Below are positions 27,272 to 35,455 of a stretch of DNA of 64,000 nt, one piece after another. Position numbers and translations under genes: made by a program. Location: NCBI RefSeq assembly GCF_028023875.1, contig NZ_JAQIPB010000002.1, forward strand, positions 744,001 to 808,000, read 5' to 3'. The notes under the pieces were generated by a model. That model saw nothing but the letters and a program-made list of their open reading frames with translations. It had not been told where the DNA came from and searched no databases. Position 1 is the first letter of the stretch. Every line of letters begins with the position of its first letter. This DNA is from Xenophilus arseniciresistens. Its GTDB lineage: Bacteria; Pseudomonadota; Gammaproteobacteria; Burkholderiales; Burkholderiaceae_C.

Positions 27272-28473
27272 CAGCGCGTTCTCTTTCCAAACAGCCAGGC
27301 GGCCAGCGCGAACAGCAGCGCGGCGCCCAGCACCAGCCGGCCCACGGGCGCGGCCACATCCATGCAGTTGCCCCCGCGCAGCAGCACGGTCATCAGCGCC
27401 TCCAGCGCCCAGTTCATGGGCGAGGCCTGGGCCACGCGCTGCATGAACTCGGGCATGACGAAGGTGGGCACCATGATGCCGCCGATGGCGGCCATCACCA
27501 CGTTGAGCGCGGGCCCCGCCGTGGCGGCCTGCGCATGGGTGCGCACCAGGCAGGCCAGGGCCAGCGCCAGGCCCACGGCCGCCAGGCTGATGGCGGCCAG
27601 CACCAGCAGCAGCGCGCCGATGTGCACGCCGGCCAGCGACAGCGCATCGCCGCCCAGCGCGGGCACGCCCCACAGGCCCAGGGCCAGCATCAGCCCCGCC
27701 TGCAGGGCGTTGATGCCCAGGTAGGGCAAGGCCTTGGAGGCCAGCATCACGCCGCGCGGCACGCCCAGGCTCTGCAGCCGGCCCAGCGCGCCCGTGGCGC
27801 GCTCCTGCACCACCAGCGAGGCCATGGAAGCGACCACGAAGAACATCGCGAACACCAGCCAGGCCGGCACGTTCTGCTGCACGGCCGTGGGCCGCACGCT
27901 GGCGCCGGCAAAGCGCCGGGCCTGCACCAGCACGGCCATCGAGTCGCCATCGCCCACCAGCGGCGCGCCCGCCACCTGGAAGGCCAGCCGCCCCTTCACC
28001 TCGCCGGCCGCGCCCACCAGTTCGGCGCGCAGCGCATTGAGCAGATGGCCGTCGATGCCGGGCTCGGCCAGCAACTGGACGTGGGCGCTGCGCGGCAGGC
28101 TTTCGGATTCGAGCGCGTCCGACAGGCCCGCCTGCAGCTGCACCACGTACTTGAGGCGGCCGCTGCGCAGGGCCTCGGGCCAGTCGGCCGGCAGCGGCAG
28201 CGGATCGCCATGGGTGCGCAGCCAGGCCGCACGCACCAGTTGCGCGGGCACGCCGCGGTCCTGCACGTCAAGCGCATAGCGCAGCGTGGTCAGCGGCGGG
28301 CTGTAGTACTCCTTGAGCGACAGCGACATGATCACGATGAACACCGCCGGCATGGCAAAGAGCACGGCCAGGCCATGCACGTCGCGCCGCAGCGCGAGCA
28401 GTTCCTTGCGGATCAGGGCGGCGAGCATGGCAAAGCGCCAGGCGCGCAGGACGCTTGAGGATTCGGCCTTCAT
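27271..28473 (-). CDS. ABC-2 type transporter permease (export)
   Basis: A 400-residue integral membrane protein. There is one helix near residues 20-55 (LAVLFAMPAVFIVIMSLSL), a large extracytoplasmic loop of about 170 residues, and five further helices from about residue 205 on, the ABC-2 half-transporter layout. The segment VVQERATGALGRLQSLGVPRGVMLASK is the typical coupling-helix region. It pairs with the ATPase encoded upstream and probably exports the operon's product. The start overlaps the stop of the DUF1016-domain gene (ATGA). Confidence 0.87.
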   Translation of the reverse strand: MKAESSSVLRAWRFAMLAALIRKELLALRRDVHGLAVLFAMPAVFIVIMSLSLKEYYSPPLTTLRYALDVQDRGVPAQLVRAAWLRTHGDPLPLPADWPEALRSGRLKYVVQLQAGLSDALESESLPRSAHVQLLAEPGIDGHLLNALRAELVGAAGEVKGRLAFQVAGAPLVGDGDSMAVLVQARRFAGASVRPTAVQQNVPAWLVFAMFFVVASMASLVVQERATGALGRLQSLGVPRGVMLASKALPYLGINALQAGLMLALGLWGVPALGGDALSLAGVHIGALLLVLAAISLAAVGLALALACLVRTHAQAATAGPALNVVMAAIGGIMVPTFVMPEFMQRVAQASPMNWALEALMTVLLRGGNCMDVAAPVGRLVLGAALLFALAAWLFGKRTR

Positions 28474-28925
28474 GCGCCGCCCTCCTCAAGTCCGCCGCGT
28501 GCCATGCGCTGCGTCTCCAGTTGCCGCCGCGTCTTGTCCATATTCCGAGACGGCGTCTCGGATGAGAGAGTGCCCAGAGCCTGCGCCCTGTTCCGAGACA
28601 GCGTCTCGGAAATCCTCTGGGGCGGGTAAGCCAGATAGAACAGCCGCATCTGCTCGAGGTTGTCGACGCTGAAGCCACGGCCAAAGCGCTCACTCAGGTC
28701 CTTCGAGAGGCGCTGCAAGAGCTGTTGCCCGCGTGCTGCCCGCTGTTGCCCGCCCTGCTCGAATTCGACGATGCGCCGGCCGATCTCCCAATAGCTGGCC
28801 GTCATCAGCGCATTGACGCTGCGCGCAGCGGCGTGGCGAGCCGCCTCCAGCAGCGTGACGATGCCGGTGTGGACGGCCGCATAACCGGCCTGTCTTGGCG
28901 TGGGTGGCGTGCGCTGCTCGCTCAT
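28470..28925 (-). CDS. Orphan DUF1016 N-terminal domain (YhcG-like), nuclease domain missing
   Basis: A 151-residue protein. Residues 15-110 match the N-terminal domain of YhcG/DUF1016 proteins: the block SVNALMTASYWEIGRRIVEFEQGG, then AARGQQLLQRLSKDLSERFGRGFS and NLEQMRLFYLAYP. Full-length relatives have about 340-380 residues and a C-terminal PDDEXK nuclease domain, which is absent here. After residue 112 comes a repeat SETLSRN/SETPSRN and then an unrelated tail. It sits between the ATPase (9 nt upstream) and the permease (ATGA overlap), so it is read as part of the ABC operon. It looks like an inserted fragment that kept the frame; whether it has a function is unclear. Confidence 0.75.
   Translation of the reverse strand: MSEQRTPPTPRQAGYAAVHTGIVTLLEAARHAAARSVNALMTASYWEIGRRIVEFEQGGQQRAARGQQLLQRLSKDLSERFGRGFSVDNLEQMRLFYLAYPPQRISETLSRNRAQALGTLSSETPSRNMDKTRRQLETQRMARGGLEEGGA
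28544..28611. repeat. Two copies of a near-perfect palindrome inside the DUF1016-domain gene
   Basis: TCCGAGAC-GGC-GTCTCGGA (28544-28562) and TTCCGAGAC-AGC-GTCTCGGAA (28591-28611) are 48 nt apart, sense for the peptide repeats SETPSRN and SETLSRN. They fall in the linker where the nuclease domain of YhcG proteins should begin. Confidence 0.8.
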
Positions 28926-28934
28926 GCCCGCACC

Positions 28935-29843
28935 TCAGTCCCGCAACGCCCGGTGCGTGAGCGCCATGAACAGCTGCTCCAGGCTCGCGCGGCCGAACTC
29001 GGCCTGGCGCACGTCCACGCCTTCGGCCTCCAGCGCCACCAGCACGGCGCTGGGGCGCTGGTGTGCGGCCAGGCGCAGGCACCAGGGGTCGGGCCCCTGC
29101 TCCACCTGGCCCCAGCGCTGCAGGCGCTCGGCGCTCAAGCCATCGGCGCGCAGGGTGAGCACGGTGGCGCCTTCGGCCAGCAGCGCGTCCAGCGGGCCGT
29201 CGCGCAGCACGCGGCCATGGTCCAGGATCAGCACGCGGTCGGCGATGGCTTCGATCTCCTCCATGTAGTGCGAGGCGTAGATCACGGCCGTGCCGGCATC
29301 GGCCAGCGCGCGGATGGCGTCGAGCACGAAGGCGCGCGACTGCGGGTCCACGCCGACGGTGGGCTCGTCCAGCAGCAGCAGCTCGGGCTCGGGCAGCAGC
29401 GCGATGGCCAGGTTCAGGCGCCGCTTGAGGCCACCCGAGAGCTGCTCCGCGCGCACGTCGGCAAAAGGCTGCAGCCGCGCGAAGTCCAGGCAGGCCGCGA
29501 TGCGCCCGGCCCGCCGGGCGCCGCGCAGGCCGCAGGCGGCTGCAAAGCAGGCCAGGTTTTCCATCACCGTGAGCGGCGGGTAGAAGGCCAGTTCCTGCGG
29601 CGCCACACCGATGCGCGTGGGCGTGCGTGCACGCACCGCGGCCAGCGGCTGGCCATCGACGGTGATCTGCCCGCGCTGCGGCGCAAGCGCGCCTGAAAGA
29701 TGCGAGATCAGCGTGGTCTTGCCCGCGCCATTGGGGCCCAGCAGGCCCAGCACCTGGCCGCGCGCGGCCTGCAGCTGCACGCCGTCGAGCGCCGGCGCGC
29801 TGGCGCCCGCATAGCGGTGGTACAGGCCGTCGATGGCGAGCAT
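28935..29843 (-). CDS. ABC transporter ATP-binding protein (export, ABC-2 partner)
   Basis: A 302-residue ATPase. Walker A is GLLGPNGAGKTTLIS, the Q-loop is in GVAPQELAFYPPLTV, the signature is QLSGGLKRRLNLAIALL, Walker B is LLLLDEPTVGVDPQSR, and the H-loop is IYASHYMEE. The C-terminal 80 residues form the small domain seen in drug or polyketide exporters. With the permease it should form an ABC-2 exporter. It lies 33 nt downstream of the BtrH-like gene. Confidence 0.92.
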   Translation of the reverse strand: MLAIDGLYHRYAGASAPALDGVQLQAARGQVLGLLGPNGAGKTTLISHLSGALAPQRGQITVDGQPLAAVRARTPTRIGVAPQELAFYPPLTVMENLACFAAACGLRGARRAGRIAACLDFARLQPFADVRAEQLSGGLKRRLNLAIALLPEPELLLLDEPTVGVDPQSRAFVLDAIRALADAGTAVIYASHYMEEIEAIADRVLILDHGRVLRDGPLDALLAEGATVLTLRADGLSAERLQRWGQVEQGPDPWCLRLAAHQRPSAVLVALEAEGVDVRQAEFGRASLEQLFMALTHRALRD

Positions 29844-29876
29844 GCGTGCTGGAAGAAGAAAAAAGCGGCGCCGCGT

Positions 29877-30893
29877 TCAGCGTGCTGCGCGGCCCAGCTC
29901 GGCGAAGAAGGCGTCTTCCTGCGCGGCCTGCTGGCGCAGCAGCGCGGCCAGCGCGGGCGGGTCGACCGCTTCGCGCCCCTTGACCATGCGCGCGGCCTTG
30001 AGCGCAAACGCGCGCCAGTCGTCGCCGATGGCCGTGAGCCGGTCCGAGAAGCTGCGCAGCACGTCGCGCCCGGTGATCTGCGCGGCTTCCTGCAGGAAGG
30101 CCGCGTAGATGAAGCGAAAGCCCGCGCCGCCGGTGCCGATTTCTTCCTGCATCCGCACCAGGTGGCCGATGTAGGCGACGGTGAAGGGCTCGCCCGGCGG
30201 CAGCTTCTCGAGCTTGCCGGCCAGCATGCGCATGCCGCGCACGCCGATGAGCGGGATGGGTGCGCGCAGCCGCCGCGCGTTGGTGCGGATGGCGCGCAGC
30301 ACCGCGTCGGGCGTGGGGGCCTTGCGCGCGATGGCTTCGGGCCAGTACATCAGGCCCCTGGGCGCCAGCGCGCCCTTGGCGAAGCGCGCACGCGCCAGGT
30401 CGGCCGCGCTGCAGCGCATGGGGGTTTCGAAGACCGGGTCGCTGATCAGGTACTCGTCGCCCTCCTTGCCGTAGACCAGCAGGTTGTGCGCGTTGAAGTG
30501 AAAGCGCATGTCGGGCGGGAAATAGGGCAGCCAGTAGACCGAGGTCTGCAGCCCGACGCTCTGGCCGCGCGCGAGCAGCTCGTCCAGCCGCTGCTGGCCG
30601 GCCTCGGGCGTGGCGAAGGTCTGGAAGCGAAAGCGCGCGCCCAGCGGCGCCAGCAGGCCCTTGATGATGGCCCGCGGCGGCATGCGGTACGAGATGAGCG
30701 GCAAGCCCGAGAGCTTGACGAAAGGCAGGTAGGCGAAGGCCAGTCCGCTCGCCAGGCCGAAGGCCAGGCTCTCGGTCATGGGCACGCCGTGGTGGCGCAG
30801 CATGTTGGCCATCACGCCGCTTTCGCAGTGCGCGGCATGCAGGTGCTCGAAGGCCGGCGTGGCGGCGGCGGTGGTGGTGTTCGTCTGGCTCAT
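29877..30893 (-). CDS. BtrH_N/DUF4872-type protein, putative acyl-ACP transferase
   Basis: A 338-residue protein with a cysteine-peptidase-like N-terminal domain. The opening HLHAAHCESGVMANMLRHHG gives a candidate nucleophile, Cys23. FHFNAHNLLVYGKEGDEYLISDP gives a His and an Asp in papain-like order. The C-terminal half matches the helical extension found after BtrH_N (DUF4872). In butirosin biosynthesis BtrH transfers an acyl group from an ACP to an amine, so this enzyme may move an acyl chain from the operon's ACP. Its start lies in the stop of the 131-residue gene (ATGA). Confidence 0.75.
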   Translation of the reverse strand: MSQTNTTTAAATPAFEHLHAAHCESGVMANMLRHHGVPMTESLAFGLASGLAFAYLPFVKLSGLPLISYRMPPRAIIKGLLAPLGARFRFQTFATPEAGQQRLDELLARGQSVGLQTSVYWLPYFPPDMRFHFNAHNLLVYGKEGDEYLISDPVFETPMRCSAADLARARFAKGALAPRGLMYWPEAIARKAPTPDAVLRAIRTNARRLRAPIPLIGVRGMRMLAGKLEKLPPGEPFTVAYIGHLVRMQEEIGTGGAGFRFIYAAFLQEAAQITGRDVLRSFSDRLTAIGDDWRAFALKAARMVKGREAVDPPALAALLRQQAAQEDAFFAELGRAAR

Positions 30894-31285
30894 GGCACGG
30901 TTCCCAGCGCCTGCACATCCAGGCCCAGCGCCTGCGCGTAGCGTGCGCGCTGCGCGGCCGACAGCCGTGCGAAGCCCGCGGGCGTCAGGTGCCGCCGCAC
31001 GCGCCACTGCCAGAAGCCGCTGGTCTGCGACAGCAGCGCCGCGTCCATGCGGCGCGCATACATCCAGTACTCCAGCGGCGAGGCGCTGCCCGCGCGCACG
31101 CGTTCACGCGCGGCCTCGGCCAGCTGCACCAGCGCATCGACCGCATGCAGGGTGCAGATCTCCTCGGCCTCCCAGCCCTGGGAGCCCACGGTCACGCTGC
31201 GGCCCTGCGCGTCGCGCGCGTACATGAGCTTGCGGTGGCCGCCCAAAGTGGCGTTGCCTTCCTGCGGTACGTCGTCCAGGCGCAT
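30890..31285 (-). CDS. Conserved protein of unknown function in the dialkylresorcinol operon
   Basis: A 131-residue soluble protein. I do not recognise the family. It has two parts: residues 1-45 with GGHRKLMYARDAQGRSVTVG and GWEAEE, which look like a small beta sheet, and an all-helical rest rich in Arg and Ala (SPLEYWMYARRMDAALLSQT, FWQWRVRRHLTPAGF). It has no signal peptide or membrane segment. It starts 6 nt after darB and overlaps the BtrH-like gene, so it is very likely part of the same pathway. Confidence 0.65.
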   Translation of the reverse strand: MRLDDVPQEGNATLGGHRKLMYARDAQGRSVTVGSQGWEAEEICTLHAVDALVQLAEAARERVRAGSASPLEYWMYARRMDAALLSQTSGFWQWRVRRHLTPAGFARLSAAQRARYAQALGLDVQALGTVP

Positions 31286-31291
31286 GGCGGA

Positions 31292-32434
31292 TCAGAGGGC
31301 CTCTAAGTGGATGAAGCCGCTGGAAAAGCGCCCGCTCTCGGGCACGAACATCAAGAGGCGCTGGCCCGGCCGCACGCGGCCCGAGCGCAGCAGTTCGTCG
31401 AGCATGATGTAGGGCGAGGCCGAGCCGGTGTTGCCCTTGCTCGCGAGGTTGGTGAACCAGCGCTCGCGCGGGATCGGCAGGCCGATCTCCTGCAGGCACT
31501 GGGCCACGGGATCGGCGAAGTAATGCGAAGACAGGTGCGGCAGGAACCAGTCGATGGCCTGCGCCTGCAGCTGGCGCTTGTGCATCAGCGCCAGCAGCGG
31601 CTCGCGCAGGGTGGCGCGCACGATGTTCTCGTTGAGCAGCCGCACGTCCTGCTTGACGGCGAAGGTGGATTGCCGGGCCCATTGCTCGGGCGGCGTGCGC
31701 ATGTAGCCCTGCAGGCGGCCCTGCGCGTCGCGCTCGCCGCCGGCGTACATGCACACGGGCAGTTCGTGGGCGGCCGAGCTGAGTTCGACCCAGTCCACGC
31801 GCAGCGGCCGCGGGCCGCGCGGTTCGCGCTCGAGCAGCACGGCGCCTGCGCCGTCGGAGAGCATCCAGCGCAGGAAGTCCTTTTCAAAGGCGATCTCGGG
31901 CCGGGTCTCTAGCTGCTCCACGCGGTGCGCCAGCTCGGACTCGAAGTTCGCGCCGCGCATGAAGGAAGACGACAGCTCCGAGCCCGTGGCCACGGCGCGC
32001 CGCGCGTCGCCTGCGCGCACCGCCAGCCAGGCGTGCTTGAAGGCCGCCGTGCCCGCCAGGCACACGCCCGCGCAGGAAACGACCTCCAGCCGCGGCCAGC
32101 CCAGCTCGCCGTGCACCATCACGCCATGGCCGGGCATCAGCTGGTCGGGCAGCGAAGTGCCCGTGGCCAGCACGTCGACCGGGCCGATCTCCTGCACGTC
32201 GCCCAGCGCGCGCACGGCCTGCGCCGTGAGCTGGGCGTTGCTCATGGCCGCTTCGCCCGTGGCCGGGTCGATGGCGTAGTGGCGCTGCGCGATGCCGTTG
32301 CTGCGCAGCACCAGCCGGCGCGCGCGCGAAGGCCTGTCGCCCGCCTGGCCCAGGCGGGCCTCCATCTCTTCGTTGTCCACGGGCGAGAAAGGCAGGAAGG
32401 CGGCAGTGCGCGTCAGAAAGACGTCGATCGTCAT
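31292..32434 (-). CDS. darB: DarB-type ketosynthase (KAS III-like), dialkylresorcinol biosynthesis
   Basis: A 380-residue KAS III-fold enzyme. The opening FLPFSPVDNEEMEARLG and the block RARRLVLRSNGIAQRHYA are typical of DarB. The nucleophile is Cys121 in EVVSCAGVCLAGTAAF. A His lies in FLPHLSSHYF and an Asn in NLASKGNTGSASPYI. In dialkylresorcinol synthesis DarB condenses two beta-keto acyl units before DarA aromatises them. The start overlaps the darA stop (ATGA). The chains joined here cannot be read from the sequence. Confidence 0.85.
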   Translation of the reverse strand: MTIDVFLTRTAAFLPFSPVDNEEMEARLGQAGDRPSRARRLVLRSNGIAQRHYAIDPATGEAAMSNAQLTAQAVRALGDVQEIGPVDVLATGTSLPDQLMPGHGVMVHGELGWPRLEVVSCAGVCLAGTAAFKHAWLAVRAGDARRAVATGSELSSSFMRGANFESELAHRVEQLETRPEIAFEKDFLRWMLSDGAGAVLLEREPRGPRPLRVDWVELSSAAHELPVCMYAGGERDAQGRLQGYMRTPPEQWARQSTFAVKQDVRLLNENIVRATLREPLLALMHKRQLQAQAIDWFLPHLSSHYFADPVAQCLQEIGLPIPRERWFTNLASKGNTGSASPYIMLDELLRSGRVRPGQRLLMFVPESGRFSSGFIHLEAL

Positions 32435-33429
32435 GGCGGGGGACAGCGGTCGGAGGCAGCCGGTGCATCGGAGGCGGTGGCCGAACCGGAAGGCAATTCG
32501 TATTGGGCGCGGATTCTATGCAGCCACCCGCGGCACCAGGGCCTGGCCAGCGCCTGCACAGTCATGCTGATGGGCACCACCGTGAGGATCAGCACGATCA
32601 GGAACAGCACGTACAGCGCCACCAGCGGCTGGCGTGCCGCGCTGCCCGCGCCGCCCACGGCGCGGATCAGCTTTCCCCAGAGGTAGAAGCTGCGCGTGCC
32701 GGCTTTTTCGCTGACGTACAGCCGCGCGTCGGCCCGCACCGCGCCCAGGCCCGCCAGCAGCGGGCCGCTGCCGCGCTCGTCGCCGCGCGCCAGGGCCGCG
32801 CGCAGGGCATGGCCGAAGCGCGCGCAGCCTTCGATCTGCGCCGCGTTCAGCCCCGCCGCGGGCATGCCCCAGAAGGCGTTGCGGCGCCCGGTCAGCAGCC
32901 AGCGCGGCGTGGTGATGAAGGTGGCCCAGGTGGGGCCGGGGTCGGTCAGCACCACGTTGTCGATCAGGCGCGCGCCGCAGCCCTCGAGCAGGCCGCGCAG
33001 TTTGTCGAAGGCCAGCATCCACATGTTGCGGCAGGCGATGACGCTGACCACCGGCACGCCGCGCAGCACGCGCGCGGCCAGCGGATGCTGCAGGAAGGCC
33101 GTGATGGGCTGCGAAGGCGCGAGGAACCACACCTGCCAGGGCAGGATGACCAGGTCGAAACGCTCGTCACTCGACAGCGCCAGCGGCTGCAGCGGGCCGG
33201 GCGCGAGGTGGGCCGATTCCGGAAAGGCGTCGAAGAAACGCAGCAGCGGCCACGGACAGGGAAAAGGCGTCTGCGGCACCAGGCGCAGCTCGGTCAGCGA
33301 GAGCGCGGGGTCGGTGCGCAGCGGCGCGATGAGCCGGTCGGTCACCGCGTCGAGCTGCCCGGTCTGCGAGTAGCGCAGCACCAGTACGCGCTTGGGCACC
33401 TGGGCGGGGCTCTGGAGGTCGGTCGTCAC
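32431..33429 (-). CDS. darA: DarA-type dialkylresorcinol condensing enzyme
   Basis: A 332-residue protein with a flavodoxin-like start, KRVLVLRYSQTGQLDAV, and the DarA blocks RFFDAFPES, LVILPWQVWFLAPSQPITAFL, VVSVIACRNMWMLAFDKL and DNVVLTDPGPTWATFITTP. A C-terminal hydrophobic segment (about residues 270-300) may anchor it to the membrane. The partner of DarB, it forms the aromatic ring of 2,5-dialkylresorcinols. No ATG is available: GTG at 33429 is the likely start, and TTG at 33459 is possible. It is the first gene of a ten-gene operon; the promoter should lie upstream of 33430. Confidence 0.82.
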   Translation of the reverse strand: MTTDLQSPAQVPKRVLVLRYSQTGQLDAVTDRLIAPLRTDPALSLTELRLVPQTPFPCPWPLLRFFDAFPESAHLAPGPLQPLALSSDERFDLVILPWQVWFLAPSQPITAFLQHPLAARVLRGVPVVSVIACRNMWMLAFDKLRGLLEGCGARLIDNVVLTDPGPTWATFITTPRWLLTGRRNAFWGMPAAGLNAAQIEGCARFGHALRAALARGDERGSGPLLAGLGAVRADARLYVSEKAGTRSFYLWGKLIRAVGGAGSAARQPLVALYVLFLIVLILTVVPISMTVQALARPWCRGWLHRIRAQYELPSGSATASDAPAASDRCPPP

Positions 33430-33525
33430 GGGCGGCAAGGCAGGCAAAAAGTCAGGCAAAGGTCGTCAAAATGTACGCGAAGCGCATCCCGGGGCACGAA
33501 GGCGGACCGCCCCGCGCGCACCGAG

Positions 33526-33553
33526 TAAAAAAGCCGCGCCTCGCGGCGCGGCT
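33526..33553 (-). terminator. Rho-independent terminator of the glp operon
   Basis: On the minus strand AGCCGCGCC (33553-33545) pairs with GGCGCGGCT (33540-33532) across GCGA and is followed by six T residues. It lies 54 nt beyond the glpV stop and separates glp from the dialkylresorcinol operon. Confidence 0.87.
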
Positions 33554-33606
33554 GCGGCCGCCGCCCGCAGGGCGATGCGGGCGGCAGGAAGGCGGGAGCG
33601 CGGCGC

Positions 33607-35343
33607 TCAGCGCACCTTGCCTTCCTTCCAGGCACTCAGCAGCTTGGCGTACTCGATGGTCTCGCCCTTGGGCTTCTCGTTGGCCAGCTTCTTCCACGGC
33701 GCATGCTGGTCGCTCAGCCACTTGTTCGGGTCGCCCTTGGCATTGAGCTTGGGCGCGCACCGGGCCATGCCGGCGCGCTGCAGGCGGGCCATCACGTTGT
33801 CCATCTCGTCGGCCAGGTTGTCCATCGCCTTCTGCGGCGTCTTCTCGCCCGTCACGGCCTCGGCCACGTTCTTCCACCACAGCTGGGCCAGCTTGGGGTA
33901 GTCGGGCACGTTGGTGCCGGTGGGCGTCCAGGCCACGCGCGCGGGGCTGCGGTAGAACTCGACCAGGCCGCCCAGCTTGGGCGCCATGTCGGTCATCGCC
34001 TTGCTCTGGATGTCCGATTCGCGGATCGGCGTCAGGCCCACGATGGTCTTCTTCAGCGACACCGACTTGGCCGTGACGAACTGCGCGTACAGCCAGGCCG
34101 CGGCGGTCTTGTTGGCGTCATGGCCGTTGAAGAAGGACCACGAGCCCACGTCCTGGTAGCCGTTCTGCATGCCCTGCTTCCAGTACGGGCCGTTCGGGCC
34201 GGGCGCCATGCGCCACTTGGGCGTGCCGTCCTCGTTCACCACCGGCAGGCCCTTCTTGGTCATGTCGGCCGTGAAGGCCGTGTACCAGAAGATCTGCTGC
34301 GCGATCTGGCCCTGCGCGGGCACCGGGCCGGCCTCGCCAAAGGTCATGCCCGTGGCTTCCTTGGGCGCGTACTTCTTCATCCAGTCGATGTACTTGGTCA
34401 GCGCATAGACGGCGGCCGGCGAGTTGGTCGCGCCGCCGCGCGAGACTGCGGCACCCACCGGCGTGCACTTGTCGTCGGCCACGCGGATGCCCCATTCGTC
34501 GATGGGCAGGCCGTTCGGGTTGCCGACGTCGGCGGTGCCGGCCATCGACAGCCAGGCGTCGGTGAAGCGCCAGCCCAGCGAGGGGTCCTTCTTGCCGTAG
34601 TCCATGTGGCCGTAGATGGGCTTGCCGTCGATGGTCTTGACGTCGACGCTGAAGAACTCGGCGATGTCCTCGTAGGCGCTCCAGTTCAGCGGCACGCCCA
34701 GGTCGTAGCCGTACTTGGCCTTGAATTTGTCCTTCAGGTCCTTGCGGTCGAACAGGTCGGCGCGGAACCAGTAGAGGTTGGCGAACTGCTGGTCGGGCAG
34801 CTGGTAGAGCTTGCCGTCGGGCGCGGTGGTGAACTTGGTGCCGATGAAGTCCTTGATGTCGAGCCCGGGGTTGGTGAATTCCTTGCCCGCACCGGCCATG
34901 TAGTCGGTCAGGTTCATCATCTTGCCGTAGCGGTAGTGCGTGCCGATCAGGTCGGAGTCGGAGATCCAGCCGTCGTAGATCGACTTGCCCGACTGCATCG
35001 AGGTCTGCAGCTTCTCGACCACGTCGCCTTCCTGGATCAGGTCGTGCTTGACCTTGATGCCGGTGATTTCCTCAAAGGCCTTGGCCAGGGTCTTGGATTC
35101 GTACTCGTGCGTGGTGATGGTCTCGGACACCACCGAGATTTCATTGACGCCCTTGGCCTTGAGCTTGGCGGCCGCGTCGATGAACCACTTCATCTCGGCG
35201 GCCTGCTGCTCCTTGCTCAAGGTGGAAGGCTGAAACTCGCTGTCGATCCACTTCTTGGCCTCGGCTTCCCCTGCCCATGCGGCCTGCTGCCCGGCGCACA
35301 AGACTGCGACGGCAAGAACCAATGCGGTGTGGCGCATCTCCAT
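33607..35343 (-). CDS. glpV: Glycerol ABC transporter substrate-binding protein (GlpV-type)
   Basis: A 578-residue periplasmic binding protein. A signal peptide covers residues 1-24 (ending AAWA). The mature protein is a large extracellular solute-binding protein with ITTHEYESKTLAKAFEEITGIKV near the start and later GSWSFFNGHDANKTAAAWLYAQF. Its length and place at the end of the glpDSTPQUV order match GlpV of the rhizobial glycerol importer. GGAG 10 nt before the ATG at 35343 fits the start. A terminator follows at 33526-33553. Confidence 0.88.
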   Translation of the reverse strand: MEMRHTALVLAVAVLCAGQQAAWAGEAEAKKWIDSEFQPSTLSKEQQAAEMKWFIDAAAKLKAKGVNEISVVSETITTHEYESKTLAKAFEEITGIKVKHDLIQEGDVVEKLQTSMQSGKSIYDGWISDSDLIGTHYRYGKMMNLTDYMAGAGKEFTNPGLDIKDFIGTKFTTAPDGKLYQLPDQQFANLYWFRADLFDRKDLKDKFKAKYGYDLGVPLNWSAYEDIAEFFSVDVKTIDGKPIYGHMDYGKKDPSLGWRFTDAWLSMAGTADVGNPNGLPIDEWGIRVADDKCTPVGAAVSRGGATNSPAAVYALTKYIDWMKKYAPKEATGMTFGEAGPVPAQGQIAQQIFWYTAFTADMTKKGLPVVNEDGTPKWRMAPGPNGPYWKQGMQNGYQDVGSWSFFNGHDANKTAAAWLYAQFVTAKSVSLKKTIVGLTPIRESDIQSKAMTDMAPKLGGLVEFYRSPARVAWTPTGTNVPDYPKLAQLWWKNVAEAVTGEKTPQKAMDNLADEMDNVMARLQRAGMARCAPKLNAKGDPNKWLSDQHAPWKKLANEKPKGETIEYAKLLSAWKEGKVR

Positions 35344-35455
35344 AGCAATGTCTCCAGTTGGTGCTGCCCCCTTCCCTGGGTATTCAGACCGGCCTCGGGG
35401 CAGCGGAAAGCCGGATCGAATGCTGGAAACAAAGCGGGTCGGCGCGCGGCCCTCC

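Noticed and set aside
25873-28458. Long open frame on the plus strand across the ketosynthase, ACP and ABC permease genes
   Set aside because: It crosses three clear minus-strand genes and reads as Arg/Gln/His-rich noise.
33430-33606. Possible small gene between the dialkylresorcinol and glp operons
   Set aside because: The stretch is explained by a terminator, the darA leader and short shadow frames.
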